Assembly (NCBI GenBank): GCA_016794465.1
Contig: JAEUKA010000027.1
Coordinates: 1-59,799 of the forward strand
Source: Myxococcales bacterium
GTDB lineage: Bacteria > Myxococcota_A > Polyangia > Palsa-1104 > JAEUJZ01
Direction: 5' to 3'
DNA: 59,799 nucleotides
In this document: piece after piece, positions 48,770 through 59,354 of the stretch
How the letters are laid out: every line of letters begins with the position of its first letter
How positions within the stretch are numbered: the stretch's first letter is position 1
Notes under the pieces: model-generated
Told to the model about the DNA's origin: nothing
What the model saw: the letters and a program-made list of their open reading frames with translations, nothing else
Databases searched by the model: none
Position numbers and translations under genes: made by a program

Positions 48770-50027
48770 GCTCGTCGCTGAAGTGGCGGCTCAGGTCGTC
48801 AAATGTCTCGGCGGTGCGGACGCGGCGAAGGCTGTCTCCGTCGACCAAATACTCGGCGCAGCCCAGGTGAAGGTTGTAGCGGCTCGACATCGCAAAGCCG
48901 TAGGCGCCAGCGTCGTAGATGATGACTCCGTCGCCGGGTCGAGGCGTTGGCAGCAGCCGGCCTTGGCCAAGAAAGTCGCTCGACTCGCAGATGGGCCCGA
49001 CGACATCGAACGCGAGCTGCGGACCCGCCACCGACTCTTCGAGCAGCTCGATGCTGTGAAAAGCGCCGTACAGACAGGGCCGGATCAGCTGCGCCATCGA
49101 GGCATCCGTGACGACAAAGTGCTTGCGACCGTTGTCTTTGACGCCGAGGACGCGCCCGATCAGCGCCCCAGCCCGCGCCACCAAGCTCCGTCCCGGCTCG
49201 AGAAACAGCTGCAAGCCCAGCTCGTCGAGCACCGGCCGCACCGCTTCGGTCACTTCATCCGGCGTCGGAATCTTGTCCCGTCCGCGACTGTAGTCGATGC
49301 CCAAGCCGCCGCCCATGTCGAGGATCTGAATCGGATGTCCGTCGCGACGCAGCTCGTTGACCAGGACCGCCAGCAGCCGTGCCGCGTCGCGCAGCGGCTG
49401 TACCGACTTCAGCGTCGAGCCAAGGTGACAGTGCAGCCCGACCACCTCGACGGACGAGAGCTTTTGCAGGCGTGGCCGCAGCCGCTCGACCGCTCCTTCC
49501 GCAAAGCCGAACTTGCTGTCGAGAAGCCCGGTCGAAATGTAGGGATGCACCTGTGGGTCAATGTCGGGATTTACGCGCAACAGTAGGCGAGCTGTGACCC
49601 CGAGCGCGGTCGCCCGGCTGATGATTTGCTCTAGATCGAACTCGCTGTCGACGGAAAGTAGGATACCTGCTCGCAGCGCTGCCTCGAGGTCGCGGGGTCG
49701 CTTGCCATTTCCGTGCATCAACATCTGCTGCGGCGCAAAGCCCGATTCGAGCGCCAGCCGCAGCTCGTAGTCGGACACCACCACCGCCCCGGCACCAAAG
49801 CCTGCGAGTCGTCGAAGCAGCGCCGGATTGCTGTTCGCCTTGACCGCATAGCCCACGATCGCGTCCAGACCCGCAACAGCCTCGGCATAGGCCTGCCAGT
49901 CGGCGGCAAGCTGAGCCGCACTGTAGATGAAAAAGGGAGTCTCGATACCAGCGTCGAGCAGCGACGAAAGTCGGACCCGCTCCATGAAGAGCGAGCCATT
50001 TTCACGGCGAAAGACAGCGTTTGACAC
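48717..50027 (-). CDS. lysA: diaminopimelate decarboxylase
   Basis: 436 residues, PLP-dependent; last step of lysine synthesis from meso-DAP. Seen: YAVKANSNP near 62 with the PLP Lys, G-L-H-C-H-LGST near 199-206, DMGGGLGI near 232, EPGRSLV near 277, and GPICESSDFLG near 340 with the catalytic Cys of the alanine-racemase-like fold. Tail-to-tail overlap with the ABC gene. It lies 43 bp downstream of kynureninase on the same strand and may be co-transcribed. Length normal. Confidence 0.95.
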   Translation of the reverse strand: MSNAVFRRENGSLFMERVRLSSLLDAGIETPFFIYSAAQLAADWQAYAEAVAGLDAIVGYAVKANSNPALLRRLAGFGAGAVVVSDYELRLALESGFAPQQMLMHGNGKRPRDLEAALRAGILLSVDSEFDLEQIISRATALGVTARLLLRVNPDIDPQVHPYISTGLLDSKFGFAEGAVERLRPRLQKLSSVEVVGLHCHLGSTLKSVQPLRDAARLLAVLVNELRRDGHPIQILDMGGGLGIDYSRGRDKIPTPDEVTEAVRPVLDELGLQLFLEPGRSLVARAGALIGRVLGVKDNGRKHFVVTDASMAQLIRPCLYGAFHSIELLEESVAGPQLAFDVVGPICESSDFLGQGRLLPTPRPGDGVIIYDAGAYGFAMSSRYNLHLGCAEYLVDGDSLRRVRTAETFDDLSRHFSDEPISVGTRQPSARPAARD

Positions 50028-50070
50028 GGGCCGAATTTATAGCAAGGCCGACTCGAGGTGAAGATGCGGT

Positions 50071-51225
50071 CTACTTGCCGGCGCGAATGCGCTCGATTTC
50101 GTCGAGGAAGCGGCTTATTTCGTCGTCGGTGTTGTAAAAGTGCGGCGAGCAGCGGATGCCGGCGCCCGGGCGATGGTCGCAGAAGAACTTACGACGGTTC
50201 AGCTCGGTGCAGACCTTGTCGGAGCCAGGGAAGTCGAAGCAGACGGTGCCGCCGCGCTGCTCGTCACGAGGTGAGTTGAGTCGATAGCCGGCGGCCAGGC
50301 AGTGTTCGATCATGGCGGCGGTCTGGCGAAGCGACTTGCGACGGACGGCCTGCATATCGAGTCGTCCGAGCAGCTCGGCCCCGGCGCGGGCTTGGTACAG
50401 CGGCGCAATTGCCAAGGTGCCGCCGCCAAAGCGAGCGATTCCATCGGCATAGTCCTGCTCGGGCATGGTGAACGCGAACGGCGCGCGGTGGGCAAACCAG
50501 CCCGTCGTCCGAGGCGAAAAGCGTGGAATCAGGTCCGGGCGAACGTACAGATACGCGGCGCCGGGGCCTCCACACAGCCACTTCACCGAGCCGCCGGTCG
50601 CAAAGTCGACATCCAGCGCGGTGACATCAAGCGGCACGATGCCCGCCGACTGATACACGTCGAGCAGCACCAGCGCCCCGACTTCATGGGCCCGCTTCAC
50701 AATCGCCGCCGCATCTTGCACATACGAGCTGCGGAATAGCACATGGCTGATCGGCACAATCAGTGTGCGCTCGTCGATGGCGGCCAGCATGCGCTCGGTA
50801 GGAACGGTGATGCCGTCGTCGCTCTTGACCAGGACAACTTTGGCGCCTCGGCGTTCTTCGGCTTTCCAGACGTAGCTGACCGACGGAAAGTTCATGTCGG
50901 TGTAGACGACGCGATTGCGCGGTGAGGCAAAGTCGAGACTGCTCGCGATCGTCGCCTGAACCTGACTGACGTTGGTCGCCATCTGCACTGTGCCCGGGGC
51001 TGCACCGAGGATGCGCGCAATGCGACCCGCCGCCAGCTGAGACTCACGCAGCCAGTCTTCCCACGCGACGATCGATTTTTTCACCCACAGCGACGCAAAC
51101 TCGGCCAGCGCCGCCGTCGTCGTTTGCGGCATCGCCCCGAGTGAGTGGCTGATCAGGTACACGCTCTCGGCGAGCGCCGGAAACTCTCCCCGCAGGGTAA
51201 GCAGATCTTGCTCGGTCATTGGCAA
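50071..51225 (-). CDS. kynU: kynureninase-type PLP enzyme
   Basis: 384 residues, class V aminotransferase fold. Seen: YLISHSLG near 22-29, PLP-site D-V-Y-Q-S-A-G near 191 and the Schiff-base Lys in GGSVKWLCGGPG near 220. Context gives the function: 3 bp after tryptophan 2,3-dioxygenase, so it probably cleaves kynurenine to anthranilate and alanine. Other class V hydrolases cannot be excluded by motif alone, and a kynurenine formamidase gene is not in the window. Confidence 0.8.
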   Translation of the reverse strand: MPMTEQDLLTLRGEFPALAESVYLISHSLGAMPQTTTAALAEFASLWVKKSIVAWEDWLRESQLAAGRIARILGAAPGTVQMATNVSQVQATIASSLDFASPRNRVVYTDMNFPSVSYVWKAEERRGAKVVLVKSDDGITVPTERMLAAIDERTLIVPISHVLFRSSYVQDAAAIVKRAHEVGALVLLDVYQSAGIVPLDVTALDVDFATGGSVKWLCGGPGAAYLYVRPDLIPRFSPRTTGWFAHRAPFAFTMPEQDYADGIARFGGGTLAIAPLYQARAGAELLGRLDMQAVRRKSLRQTAAMIEHCLAAGYRLNSPRDEQRGGTVCFDFPGSDKVCTELNRRKFFCDHRPGAGIRCSPHFYNTDDEISRFLDEIERIRAGK

Positions 51226-51228
51226 CCT

Positions 51229-52014
51229 CTACTTCGCTTTGCGACGGGGCGGCTTGGGCGCACGCGCGGGCAGCGGACCGACGGGGGGCTCGGGCTCCGG
51301 CGTGATGGTCCCGGTCAGCGCATAGCTTGATCCCGAGGGATTTGCCATCGACCACTCGCCGTACAGGTCATCGCGAACCGTCCACAGCTTCGGAAAGAAC
51401 TGCTGCCGCAGACCGCGCTCCAGCAGCTCGGAGTGCTTGCCTTTGAGCGACGGCGTTCCGATTCCAATGGTGCGATAGACGAGCAGGATGTGACGGTTGC
51501 GCCACTCCTGCATGCGCAGATCAACATCAATCAGCCCTTCGGCAACCTGAAACAGCTCGGCGTGGACGGTGGGCTGACGATAAACATCGATGAGGTGGAT
51601 GTGTCGCTTGGTCAGCAGCGACTCGAAGTGCGGATAGACCTCGGCGGGAACGGCCAGCAGGCGCTTAAAGCCCGGCGACTCTTGCCCCGAGCCGCGACCC
51701 AGTACCTCACGGATGCGCATGTAGTCGGACGGAGTCAGCGTGTACAGCGTCTCGAGGCTGCTGGTGAGCAGATCGAGCACTTTGTGGATGCGCCGCAGTG
51801 TCTTGGTGGACTCCGCAAGTCGGCCTTCGGAGAGCAGCGCCGCAAGCAGCTGCATCTCATGGTCGACCAGCTTCATCCACAGCTCGGCGGCTTGGTGGAC
51901 CACCTGGAACAACAGCTCGTCGGGACAGGCGCGCTCACTCGGCGGCTTTTGCAAACGGAGCAGTTCAGGAACGCGCAGGTACAGCTCGTAGTCGGTCGGT
52001 GAAGGAGTGGACAT
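51229..52014 (-). CDS. kynA: tryptophan 2,3-dioxygenase family
   Basis: 261 residues. Seen: the heme-pocket region F-Q-V-V-HQAAELWMKL near 33-46, and E-W-R-N-RH-I-L-L-V-Y-R-TIG near 166-180 with the proximal heme His. The C-terminal Q-F-F-P-K-L-W-T-V-R matches TDO. Difference from classical TDO: the GTGGSSG substrate loop after the proximal His is replaced by GTPSLKGK. It opens the kyn operon (kynureninase follows 3 bp later). Probable reaction: oxygenation of tryptophan or a related indole; the altered loop leaves room for another substrate. Confidence 0.82.
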   Translation of the reverse strand: MSTPSPTDYELYLRVPELLRLQKPPSERACPDELLFQVVHQAAELWMKLVDHEMQLLAALLSEGRLAESTKTLRRIHKVLDLLTSSLETLYTLTPSDYMRIREVLGRGSGQESPGFKRLLAVPAEVYPHFESLLTKRHIHLIDVYRQPTVHAELFQVAEGLIDVDLRMQEWRNRHILLVYRTIGIGTPSLKGKHSELLERGLRQQFFPKLWTVRDDLYGEWSMANPSGSSYALTGTITPEPEPPVGPLPARAPKPPRRKAK

Positions 52015-52049
52015 GCCGCACGCATATCACATGCGGCCAGGCGGTCCTA

Positions 52050-52307
52050 TCACTCGTCATCTCCGTCGAGATCAACCTTCCGTGGCCCCATGATGCCGGC
52101 TTCGGTCCGCATCGCCGAGGCTTCTCCGTCGAGTCCGTAGTCGCGCATTTTGTCATACAGCGCGCGCCGCGAGACTCCAAGCCACGCCGCCGTCTGGCTG
52201 TTGTGGCCACGGTGCATTCTCAGCGCCTTCAGAATGAAGTCCCGCTCGCACCGGCGAAGATACTTCGCCAGCCGCCCCTCACTTCGTGGTCTTCGTGCAG
52301 TAGTCAC
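52050..52307 (-). CDS. Fis-family HTH protein
   Basis: About 85 residues from a GTG at 52307 with AAGG upstream. Residues ~25-60 hold the Fis-type HTH_8 motif F-I-L-K-A-L...G-H-N-S-Q-T-A-A-W-L-GVSRRALYDKMR. The open frame can be extended to 52397, but the extra part is AT-rich promoter-like DNA, so the short start is preferred. It lies 35 bp before kynA on the same strand and may regulate the kyn operon or be part of it. No sigma-54 activation domain is attached. Confidence 0.65.
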   Translation of the reverse strand: MTTARRPRSEGRLAKYLRRCERDFILKALRMHRGHNSQTAAWLGVSRRALYDKMRDYGLDGEASAMRTEAGIMGPRKVDLDGDDE

Positions 52308-52343
52308 CGGAATTACCTTACGAAATTTTCTGTCTCTAATCAA

Positions 52344-52373
52344 TTGTAGAGTGCTTTGGCTAACAAATATTGT
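52344..52373 (+). promoter_or_regulatory. candidate sigma70-like promoter
   Basis: TTGTAG (52344-52349) and TATTGT (52368-52373) are separated by 18 bp in an AT-rich island (52310-52400), ahead of the plus-strand gene at 52483. Both boxes are only partial matches to consensus. The same island should also carry the promoter of the divergent Fis/kyn genes. Confidence 0.25.
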
Positions 52374-52482
52374 GTGAAGTAATATGCCCCTCGCCACCGT
52401 CGGAAATCAAGGTATTGGGAAGCGAGCAACTCGTACTAGGATGCGACCTCTTTGACTCGCCGCCTTTGCGAGAACGTGTGCC

Positions 52483-54039
52483 ATGCCAAGCAAGCCCGCT
52501 GCTGCTCCGACGGTTTCGCCTTCCTCCGACTTTGAAGAGGACACGCTCTTGCCGCCGCCGGCACCGGGCATGGAAGTTCCTTCGCATGAGCCGGGTCCTG
52601 ATGTAGCCGCCGAGCACTCCGCCATTCCCGAGCACATCGTCGACAATCCGACGCTGCAGGGCTTTGTGACCCATCCGTTGGCAGCCACCTCGGACCCGCT
52701 GATTGGCCACAGTGGCGACGCAGTGACGCGGGTCTTGGCCGAGCTTCCCGTCGACCGAACGCAGCGAATGCCGCTGTTTGTGCCGTCTCGACTGCGCGAC
52801 GATGAGACGCCGCATCCGACTGTCTCGAGCACGGAGACGCTGCGGATGGAGCCGGTCGCACCGAAGCTGACGATGCGCTTTCCGAGCCTGTTGCCGCAGA
52901 GCCTGGCTCGTCCGACTCAGCCCGTGAATGACTCGACCCCTTCCTTTCGCGAGCAGGGTGAAAGTACGGCCGAGATTGCCCGCGCTGCGCTCAGTGCCGC
53001 GTCGACCATCGAGATGCCCGCAGTGCCGCCGCAGGCCTTGGAAAGTCTCAGCCCCGGGGATGCGCTGCTAGCGCGCAGTACCCGATCGCTTCCGAAGATT
53101 AGCTTGCCGCCTCCCAGTGAAGACACGCTGCCGCAGCTGCCGTTTGCGCTGTCGAGTGACACGCTGACGGGGCGCCTGAGCTATGCGGTGTCGGGGCTGC
53201 GCTCGCTGTTGCGACGACGAACCCAGCTGCGGCGGCTGCGCGGCGAGCTGGGTGAGCGACTCTCAGCGTATGACCGAGCGCTGGTGCAGCTGGGCGAGCT
53301 GGCCTATTCCGAGCACATTGAGCTTTTGCGGCACGTGCCGGGATCGGATGCCAGTCACAGCGACGAGCTTCCTGCCGGGCGCGACGAAGCGATGTTGCAG
53401 GTTCAGCGGGCCGCCGAGCGCTTTTGGGCCAAGGCGCAGAAAGAGCAGCGGGCCCTGGCGCGCAAAGAAGCGGTGCTGGCGTCAGAGCTGCGAGTGCTGC
53501 GACACCGTCGGGATGAGCTGTATCAGCGGCTGGTCCTGCTCGCGCATGAGGCTCTCAGCGGCGAATCGAGTGGAGAAGAGCGCTACACGGTCGGGATGGA
53601 GCTGGCCGGCCTTGATGGTGACAGTCACAAGGTTGCGGCTCGGCTCGGCGAGGTACGGGCAGAGCTGCGGCTGCGGCGTCGTCAGAATCATCACCTGCGC
53701 TCGCGACGGGAACAGCTGCTGTATGCGCTCAGTCTCGACTACGCGGAGTCGGCGCGGCGCTCTCCGCACTTGCTGGTGCTGGGCTCGCTGCTGGCGGGCT
53801 TTCGACCGCAGCCCATCGGTGGTCCCAACAAGCGAGCGCGCTTCGAGGCGCTCTATGCGCTGCTCGATGGGCTGCGGGGCGGCATTGCCAAGGTCGAAAC
53901 CCGACTCGCGCTGCTGACGAGAGAGCGCCTGTCCGCCGATCAGCGAGCGCTGCAAAGTGCCGTGATGTGGCTGCTGGTGGTCGTCGGGTTGGTGGTCGGT
54001 GGGCTGCTCGGGCTGGCCTTTTACCTCCGCTCGGCTTGA
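52483..54039 (+). CDS. unknown protein: disordered N-terminus, coiled coil, C-terminal membrane anchor
   Basis: 518 residues, ATG start. Residues 1-210 are Pro/Ser/Thr-rich and without recognisable domain. Residues ~230-490 are a long Arg/Leu/Glu-rich helical region with coiled-coil character (R-R-L-R-G-E-L, L-R-V-L-R-H-R-R-D-E-L). The last ~20 form a single membrane helix (LLVVVGLVVGGLLGLAFYL). Tail-anchored topology is likely. I do not recognise a family. It is divergent from the Fis/kyn operon and 34 bp before the acyltransferase gene, so could be the first gene of that operon. Confidence 0.6.
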   Translation: MPSKPAAAPTVSPSSDFEEDTLLPPPAPGMEVPSHEPGPDVAAEHSAIPEHIVDNPTLQGFVTHPLAATSDPLIGHSGDAVTRVLAELPVDRTQRMPLFVPSRLRDDETPHPTVSSTETLRMEPVAPKLTMRFPSLLPQSLARPTQPVNDSTPSFREQGESTAEIARAALSAASTIEMPAVPPQALESLSPGDALLARSTRSLPKISLPPPSEDTLPQLPFALSSDTLTGRLSYAVSGLRSLLRRRTQLRRLRGELGERLSAYDRALVQLGELAYSEHIELLRHVPGSDASHSDELPAGRDEAMLQVQRAAERFWAKAQKEQRALARKEAVLASELRVLRHRRDELYQRLVLLAHEALSGESSGEERYTVGMELAGLDGDSHKVAARLGEVRAELRLRRRQNHHLRSRREQLLYALSLDYAESARRSPHLLVLGSLLAGFRPQPIGGPNKRARFEALYALLDGLRGGIAKVETRLALLTRERLSADQRALQSAVMWLLVVVGLVVGGLLGLAFYLRSA

Positions 54040-54073
54040 ATCGTAGGCGGGCTCACGGCTACGCTGCGCGGCC

Positions 54074-55405
54074 ATGGAACGAGCCCTGGCCGACATGGAG
54101 CGCGCCTTCTATTTGCTGGATCGCGGCACCCGTTTTAACGGCGTCCAAGTGGTCACGCTGCGCGGTCCGGTCGACGAGGACTTGCTGCGTCAGGCGCTCC
54201 TGCGGCTCCAGGCACGACATCCACTGTTGCGAGTTCGACTGCGAGGCACCGATCGCCAGCTGAGCTTCTCCGATGCAGACGCTGCGCCTTTGCCGCTGAC
54301 GGTGCTGCCCCGACACAGTCACCAGGACTGGCAGCGTGTCGCCGAAGCAGAGCTGAATCGACCGTTTGCGCTCGCTTCTGACCACCTGACGCGGCTGACC
54401 TTGCTGCACAGTCCCGAGCGGAGCGACCTTGTCATTGCGCATCACCATGTGATTGCCGATGCGCTGTCGATCATCTTTGCGGTGCGGGATCTGCTGACTG
54501 ACCTTACGTCCTTGCGGACCGGCCTGGACCTGCCTCCGCCCGAGAGCCTGCCGCTGCGAGCGCCGCTTCCTGCGCTGCTGCCCCCGCCGGCTCGCGGGCT
54601 GCGGCTGTTTCCGGCGATGCACCACTTCTTTTTCAAGCATGTGGTCGGCAAGCCGCTGCGACGGGCCCACACCCTTCCCATCGAGCAAGGCGCCTTGGCC
54701 GAGAATCGGCGCAACGGGCTCGTTCATCGGGGGCTCCACGGCGAGGCGCTGCGACGACTGAAAGACCTGGCACGTCGCGAGCAGACCACCCTACATGGAG
54801 CACTGTGTGCGGCGCTGCTGCTTGCGGTCAGTCACGAGGTCTTTGCCGAGCGCTACCAGCAGCAGACCGCAACCACCGTCGGCTGTTTTTCGGCGGTCAA
54901 CCTGCGTCCCGAGCTTGTGCCCAGCGTCGGTGAGGAGATGGGCTTATATATCTCGCAGGTGACGACCTTTCATCGGGTGGTGCCGGAGCCGTCGCTGTGG
55001 GCCTTGGCGCGCGAGTCTCGGCAGCGGCTGACCCAGACGCTCCGGCGGGGCGAGCAGTACCTGACGATGCCGCTGATTGGGCTGTTCATTCCGCGCATCG
55101 GGGATGTGGCGGCGCGGTTTGTCCGTAGCTTTGATGCCGCGTCGCCGGCACTGACGGGCGTGACCAACCTGCAGAAGCTGCCGATTCCGCTGTCCTACGG
55201 GGCGCTGACCATCGAGGACTATCAGATTACGGTCGGCCTCTCGGTGGTTGGGCAGCTGCTGCTGGCGGTGACGACGGTCGAGGAGCATATGAACCTCAAC
55301 CTCATCTTCGTCGAGCCGCTGGTGTCCCGAGCGCGGGCCGAGCGCATCGCCGATGGCCTCTTGTCGCGACTGAGCGAGTGCCTCGCCAGCGCTGAGGCCG
55401 CATGA
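54074..55405 (+). CDS. condensation-domain-type acyltransferase
   Basis: 443 residues. Seen: HHHVIADALSI near 124-134, the HHxxxDA active site of condensation/PapA5-type acyltransferases, and an F-N-G-V near 17 plus P-F-A-L at 97 of the N-terminal lobe. The second lobe has the expected G-V-T-N-L-Q-K and D-Y-Q-I-T-V-G strands. Acyl transfer to an alcohol or amine of a lipid or natural product is likely. It overlaps the methyltransferase gene by 4 nt. Donor and acceptor unknown. Confidence 0.8.
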   Translation: MERALADMERAFYLLDRGTRFNGVQVVTLRGPVDEDLLRQALLRLQARHPLLRVRLRGTDRQLSFSDADAAPLPLTVLPRHSHQDWQRVAEAELNRPFALASDHLTRLTLLHSPERSDLVIAHHHVIADALSIIFAVRDLLTDLTSLRTGLDLPPPESLPLRAPLPALLPPPARGLRLFPAMHHFFFKHVVGKPLRRAHTLPIEQGALAENRRNGLVHRGLHGEALRRLKDLARREQTTLHGALCAALLLAVSHEVFAERYQQQTATTVGCFSAVNLRPELVPSVGEEMGLYISQVTTFHRVVPEPSLWALARESRQRLTQTLRRGEQYLTMPLIGLFIPRIGDVAARFVRSFDAASPALTGVTNLQKLPIPLSYGALTIEDYQITVGLSVVGQLLLAVTTVEEHMNLNLIFVEPLVSRARAERIADGLLSRLSECLASAEAA

Positions 55406-56202
55406 AGCGCCGACAGCTGTTCGAGTTCTGCGATCTACCGTGGCTGCCTGCCGTGCTGCGAAGCTTGACGCCGACGTTTCTGGAGGCGGCCTTTCGAGTC
55501 CTCGGGTCCTATCAGGTCGCTGTCCGTCCGCTTGCCGAAGCGCTGCGAGCGACGGGCAGTACGCGGCTTCTTGATCTGGGCTCGGGCGGGGCGGGTCCGC
55601 TGCCGCAGCTACTCGATGGCCTGGCCCGGCATGAGGGTCTGCACGTCCACGCGACCCTGACCGACAAGTTTCCCAACCTGGCCGCACTCGCAGGCGCGGT
55701 GCAGCGTGATCCCGAGCGGCTGTCGTTTCTGTCCGAGTCGATCGATGCCACCCAGGTGCCGTCGCAGCAGACCGGCCTGCGCACGATGTTTCAGCTGCTG
55801 CATCACTTTCCGCCGCCGCTCGCCCGCGCCATCTTGCAAGACGCCGTCGACAAGCAGCAAGGCATCGCCATCTTCGAGGTCACCCAGCGCCGTCCGCTTG
55901 GGATTGTGCTGGCCCTACTGATTCCGCCGCTGGTGTGGCTGCTGACGCCGTTTGCGCGACCGCTGTCGGGGTGGCGGCTGCTCCTGACGTATCTGATTCC
56001 GCTGGCGCCGCTGCTGATTGCGTGGGACGCGCTGGTTTCGACCCTGCGCAGCTACACTCCCGACGAGCTGACCGACCTGACCGCGAGCCTGCACGGACCG
56101 AACTATCTGTGGACCCAAGGCAGCGGGCGGCACCTTTTGACCGAGGTGACGTGGCTGATCGGCCACCCCGCTCCGTCCTCGGCTCGGCGCGCGGATGTTT
56201 GA
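55402..56202 (+). CDS. class I SAM-dependent methyltransferase
   Basis: 266 residues. Seen: LLDLGSGGAGPLPQL near 52-66 (SAM motif I), L-T-D-K-F-P-N near 87, and M-F-Q-L-L-HHFPP near 128-135 in place of motif post-III. The C-terminal ~95 residues contain two to three hydrophobic stretches (LALLIPPLVWLLTPF, LLLTYLIPLAPLLI), so it may be membrane associated. Overlaps both neighbours (ATGA at 55402; the MFS start at 56195). Tailoring methylation of the same product is plausible; not proven. Confidence 0.75.
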   Translation: MKRRQLFEFCDLPWLPAVLRSLTPTFLEAAFRVLGSYQVAVRPLAEALRATGSTRLLDLGSGGAGPLPQLLDGLARHEGLHVHATLTDKFPNLAALAGAVQRDPERLSFLSESIDATQVPSQQTGLRTMFQLLHHFPPPLARAILQDAVDKQQGIAIFEVTQRRPLGIVLALLIPPLVWLLTPFARPLSGWRLLLTYLIPLAPLLIAWDALVSTLRSYTPDELTDLTASLHGPNYLWTQGSGRHLLTEVTWLIGHPAPSSARRADV

Positions 56203-57649
56203 CTTCCTGCTGCGGCATGTCCTTCTGCGCGGACTGCCTCCGGAGACGATCGACGCCTGCCTGCGTCATCCCGAAGTCTCTGCGCTGCTGCGCTTTCGCT
56301 TTGCGTACCTGTTTGCGTTTCATGCGCCGGTCCTGGTGCCACTTCTCGAACAGCTGAGTGCGCCGTCGCCACGGCAGGGCAGTCAGGGCAGTCACGGAGA
56401 TCCCGCGTTGTCGGTGCTGTCACTCGGTCTGGCCAGCCTGACGATGGTCTTGGCCGATGTGCCGACCGGGCTGTATGCCGACCGCCACGGGGCCAAAGCC
56501 GCGCTGCGCCTCGGGCTCCAGGCGACCAATGTGATCATGCTCGGCTTTCTTTTGCTCGGCTGTCTGCACGCGCTGCTGCCCGCCACGGTGGGGTCGTCCA
56601 CGCTCGGCTCGATCGGAGTGCTGGCGCTAGAGGCGGCGATCGGCGTCAGCCTGGCGCTGCTGAGCGGGGCCGACACGGTGCTGTTTCTGCAGGTGGCGCG
56701 GCGCTCGGGCATTCCCGGTCTGCTTCACCCCAGCTTCGAGGGCGTGGGCAGCTCGATTCGCTATCTAGGGACGATGGTCGCGGTGCTGATCGGCTCGCTG
56801 CTGTATGACCTGCTGACCTGGCTGATTCCGACCAGTGGCCTGCGGACCGCGCTGCAGTCGGGTCTGTTTGGGCTGACGGTCCTCGCCGAGCTGATCGCGC
56901 TCCATTACCTGGGCCGGCTTCACGACGATCACGCCCCGCTGCATCGCCCCGGCCTGCGCGAGCTTTTGCGCGGCTTTGCGGCAGTGCTCGGTCATCCGCG
57001 CTTCTTTGCCGAGATGTGGCTGCTGTCGATGACGGCCGCTACCGCGCTGTTTGCGGTCTATCTGGTGCAGTCGCCACTGAGTCGGCTGCTGCGCGGGCTC
57101 CTGACGCTGCATCCCTGGTGGTGGCCGACCTATACCGTGGTGGCGGTGCTCGGCTACTGGGCGTGTAGCGTCGGCTCGCAGCGCTTCGCCAAGCATCGAG
57201 ATCGCACACTGGAGGTTCTGCCGCAGCGCTCGCTCTCTCTGACGGCGGTGGCGTGGCTGCTCCTCTTGCTGTTTCCGCTGGGTCTGTGGCTGGCGCCAGA
57301 GAGTGAGCTATTGCGTCCGCTGCTCCTGCTCGCGATCTGTACGACCCTGTGCCTGGCCTACAACTACCTGCGCGGCTTCATCGAGCCCTACAGCGCCGCG
57401 ACGCTCATCCGCTTTACCTACGAGCAAGGTGCGCAGGTGCCGGCCTCGGTGGTATCGGGGTTCAACTCGCTCAAGCGCGGCGCCCACTTCGTCCTGAGCG
57501 CGGTGTTCTACCTGCTCGCCCGCCACGCCACCACGCAAGATCCCGATGTCCGCCTCTCCCAGAGCCTCGGCTGGCTCGCCGCCGGCTTCCTCCTCTTCTG
57601 CCTCCCCGCCCTGTACGGACTGCGCAAGAGCAAGCCGCAGCCGCTCTAA
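56195..57649 (+). CDS. MFS-like multi-pass transporter
   Basis: 484 residues with about 12 hydrophobic helices. A V-P-T-G-L-Y-ADRHGAK loop near 85-97 resembles the helix 2-3 signature of MFS exporters, and the C-terminal half repeats the pattern. It ends the acyltransferase-methyltransferase operon and may export the product or import a precursor. Drug or lipid specificity cannot be seen. ATG at 56195 overlaps the preceding gene by 8 nt. Confidence 0.75.
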   Translation: MFDFLLRHVLLRGLPPETIDACLRHPEVSALLRFRFAYLFAFHAPVLVPLLEQLSAPSPRQGSQGSHGDPALSVLSLGLASLTMVLADVPTGLYADRHGAKAALRLGLQATNVIMLGFLLLGCLHALLPATVGSSTLGSIGVLALEAAIGVSLALLSGADTVLFLQVARRSGIPGLLHPSFEGVGSSIRYLGTMVAVLIGSLLYDLLTWLIPTSGLRTALQSGLFGLTVLAELIALHYLGRLHDDHAPLHRPGLRELLRGFAAVLGHPRFFAEMWLLSMTAATALFAVYLVQSPLSRLLRGLLTLHPWWWPTYTVVAVLGYWACSVGSQRFAKHRDRTLEVLPQRSLSLTAVAWLLLLLFPLGLWLAPESELLRPLLLLAICTTLCLAYNYLRGFIEPYSAATLIRFTYEQGAQVPASVVSGFNSLKRGAHFVLSAVFYLLARHATTQDPDVRLSQSLGWLAAGFLLFCLPALYGLRKSKPQPL

Positions 57650-57721
57650 CGGCATGCTGGCCGCAAAAAAGCGTGGCTGAGTCGGGTTGCAAGCCTTCGC
57701 GGGCGTGGTACGAACGTGGCC

Positions 57722-59350
<1,629 letters not shown>

Positions 59351-59354
59351 GGTT

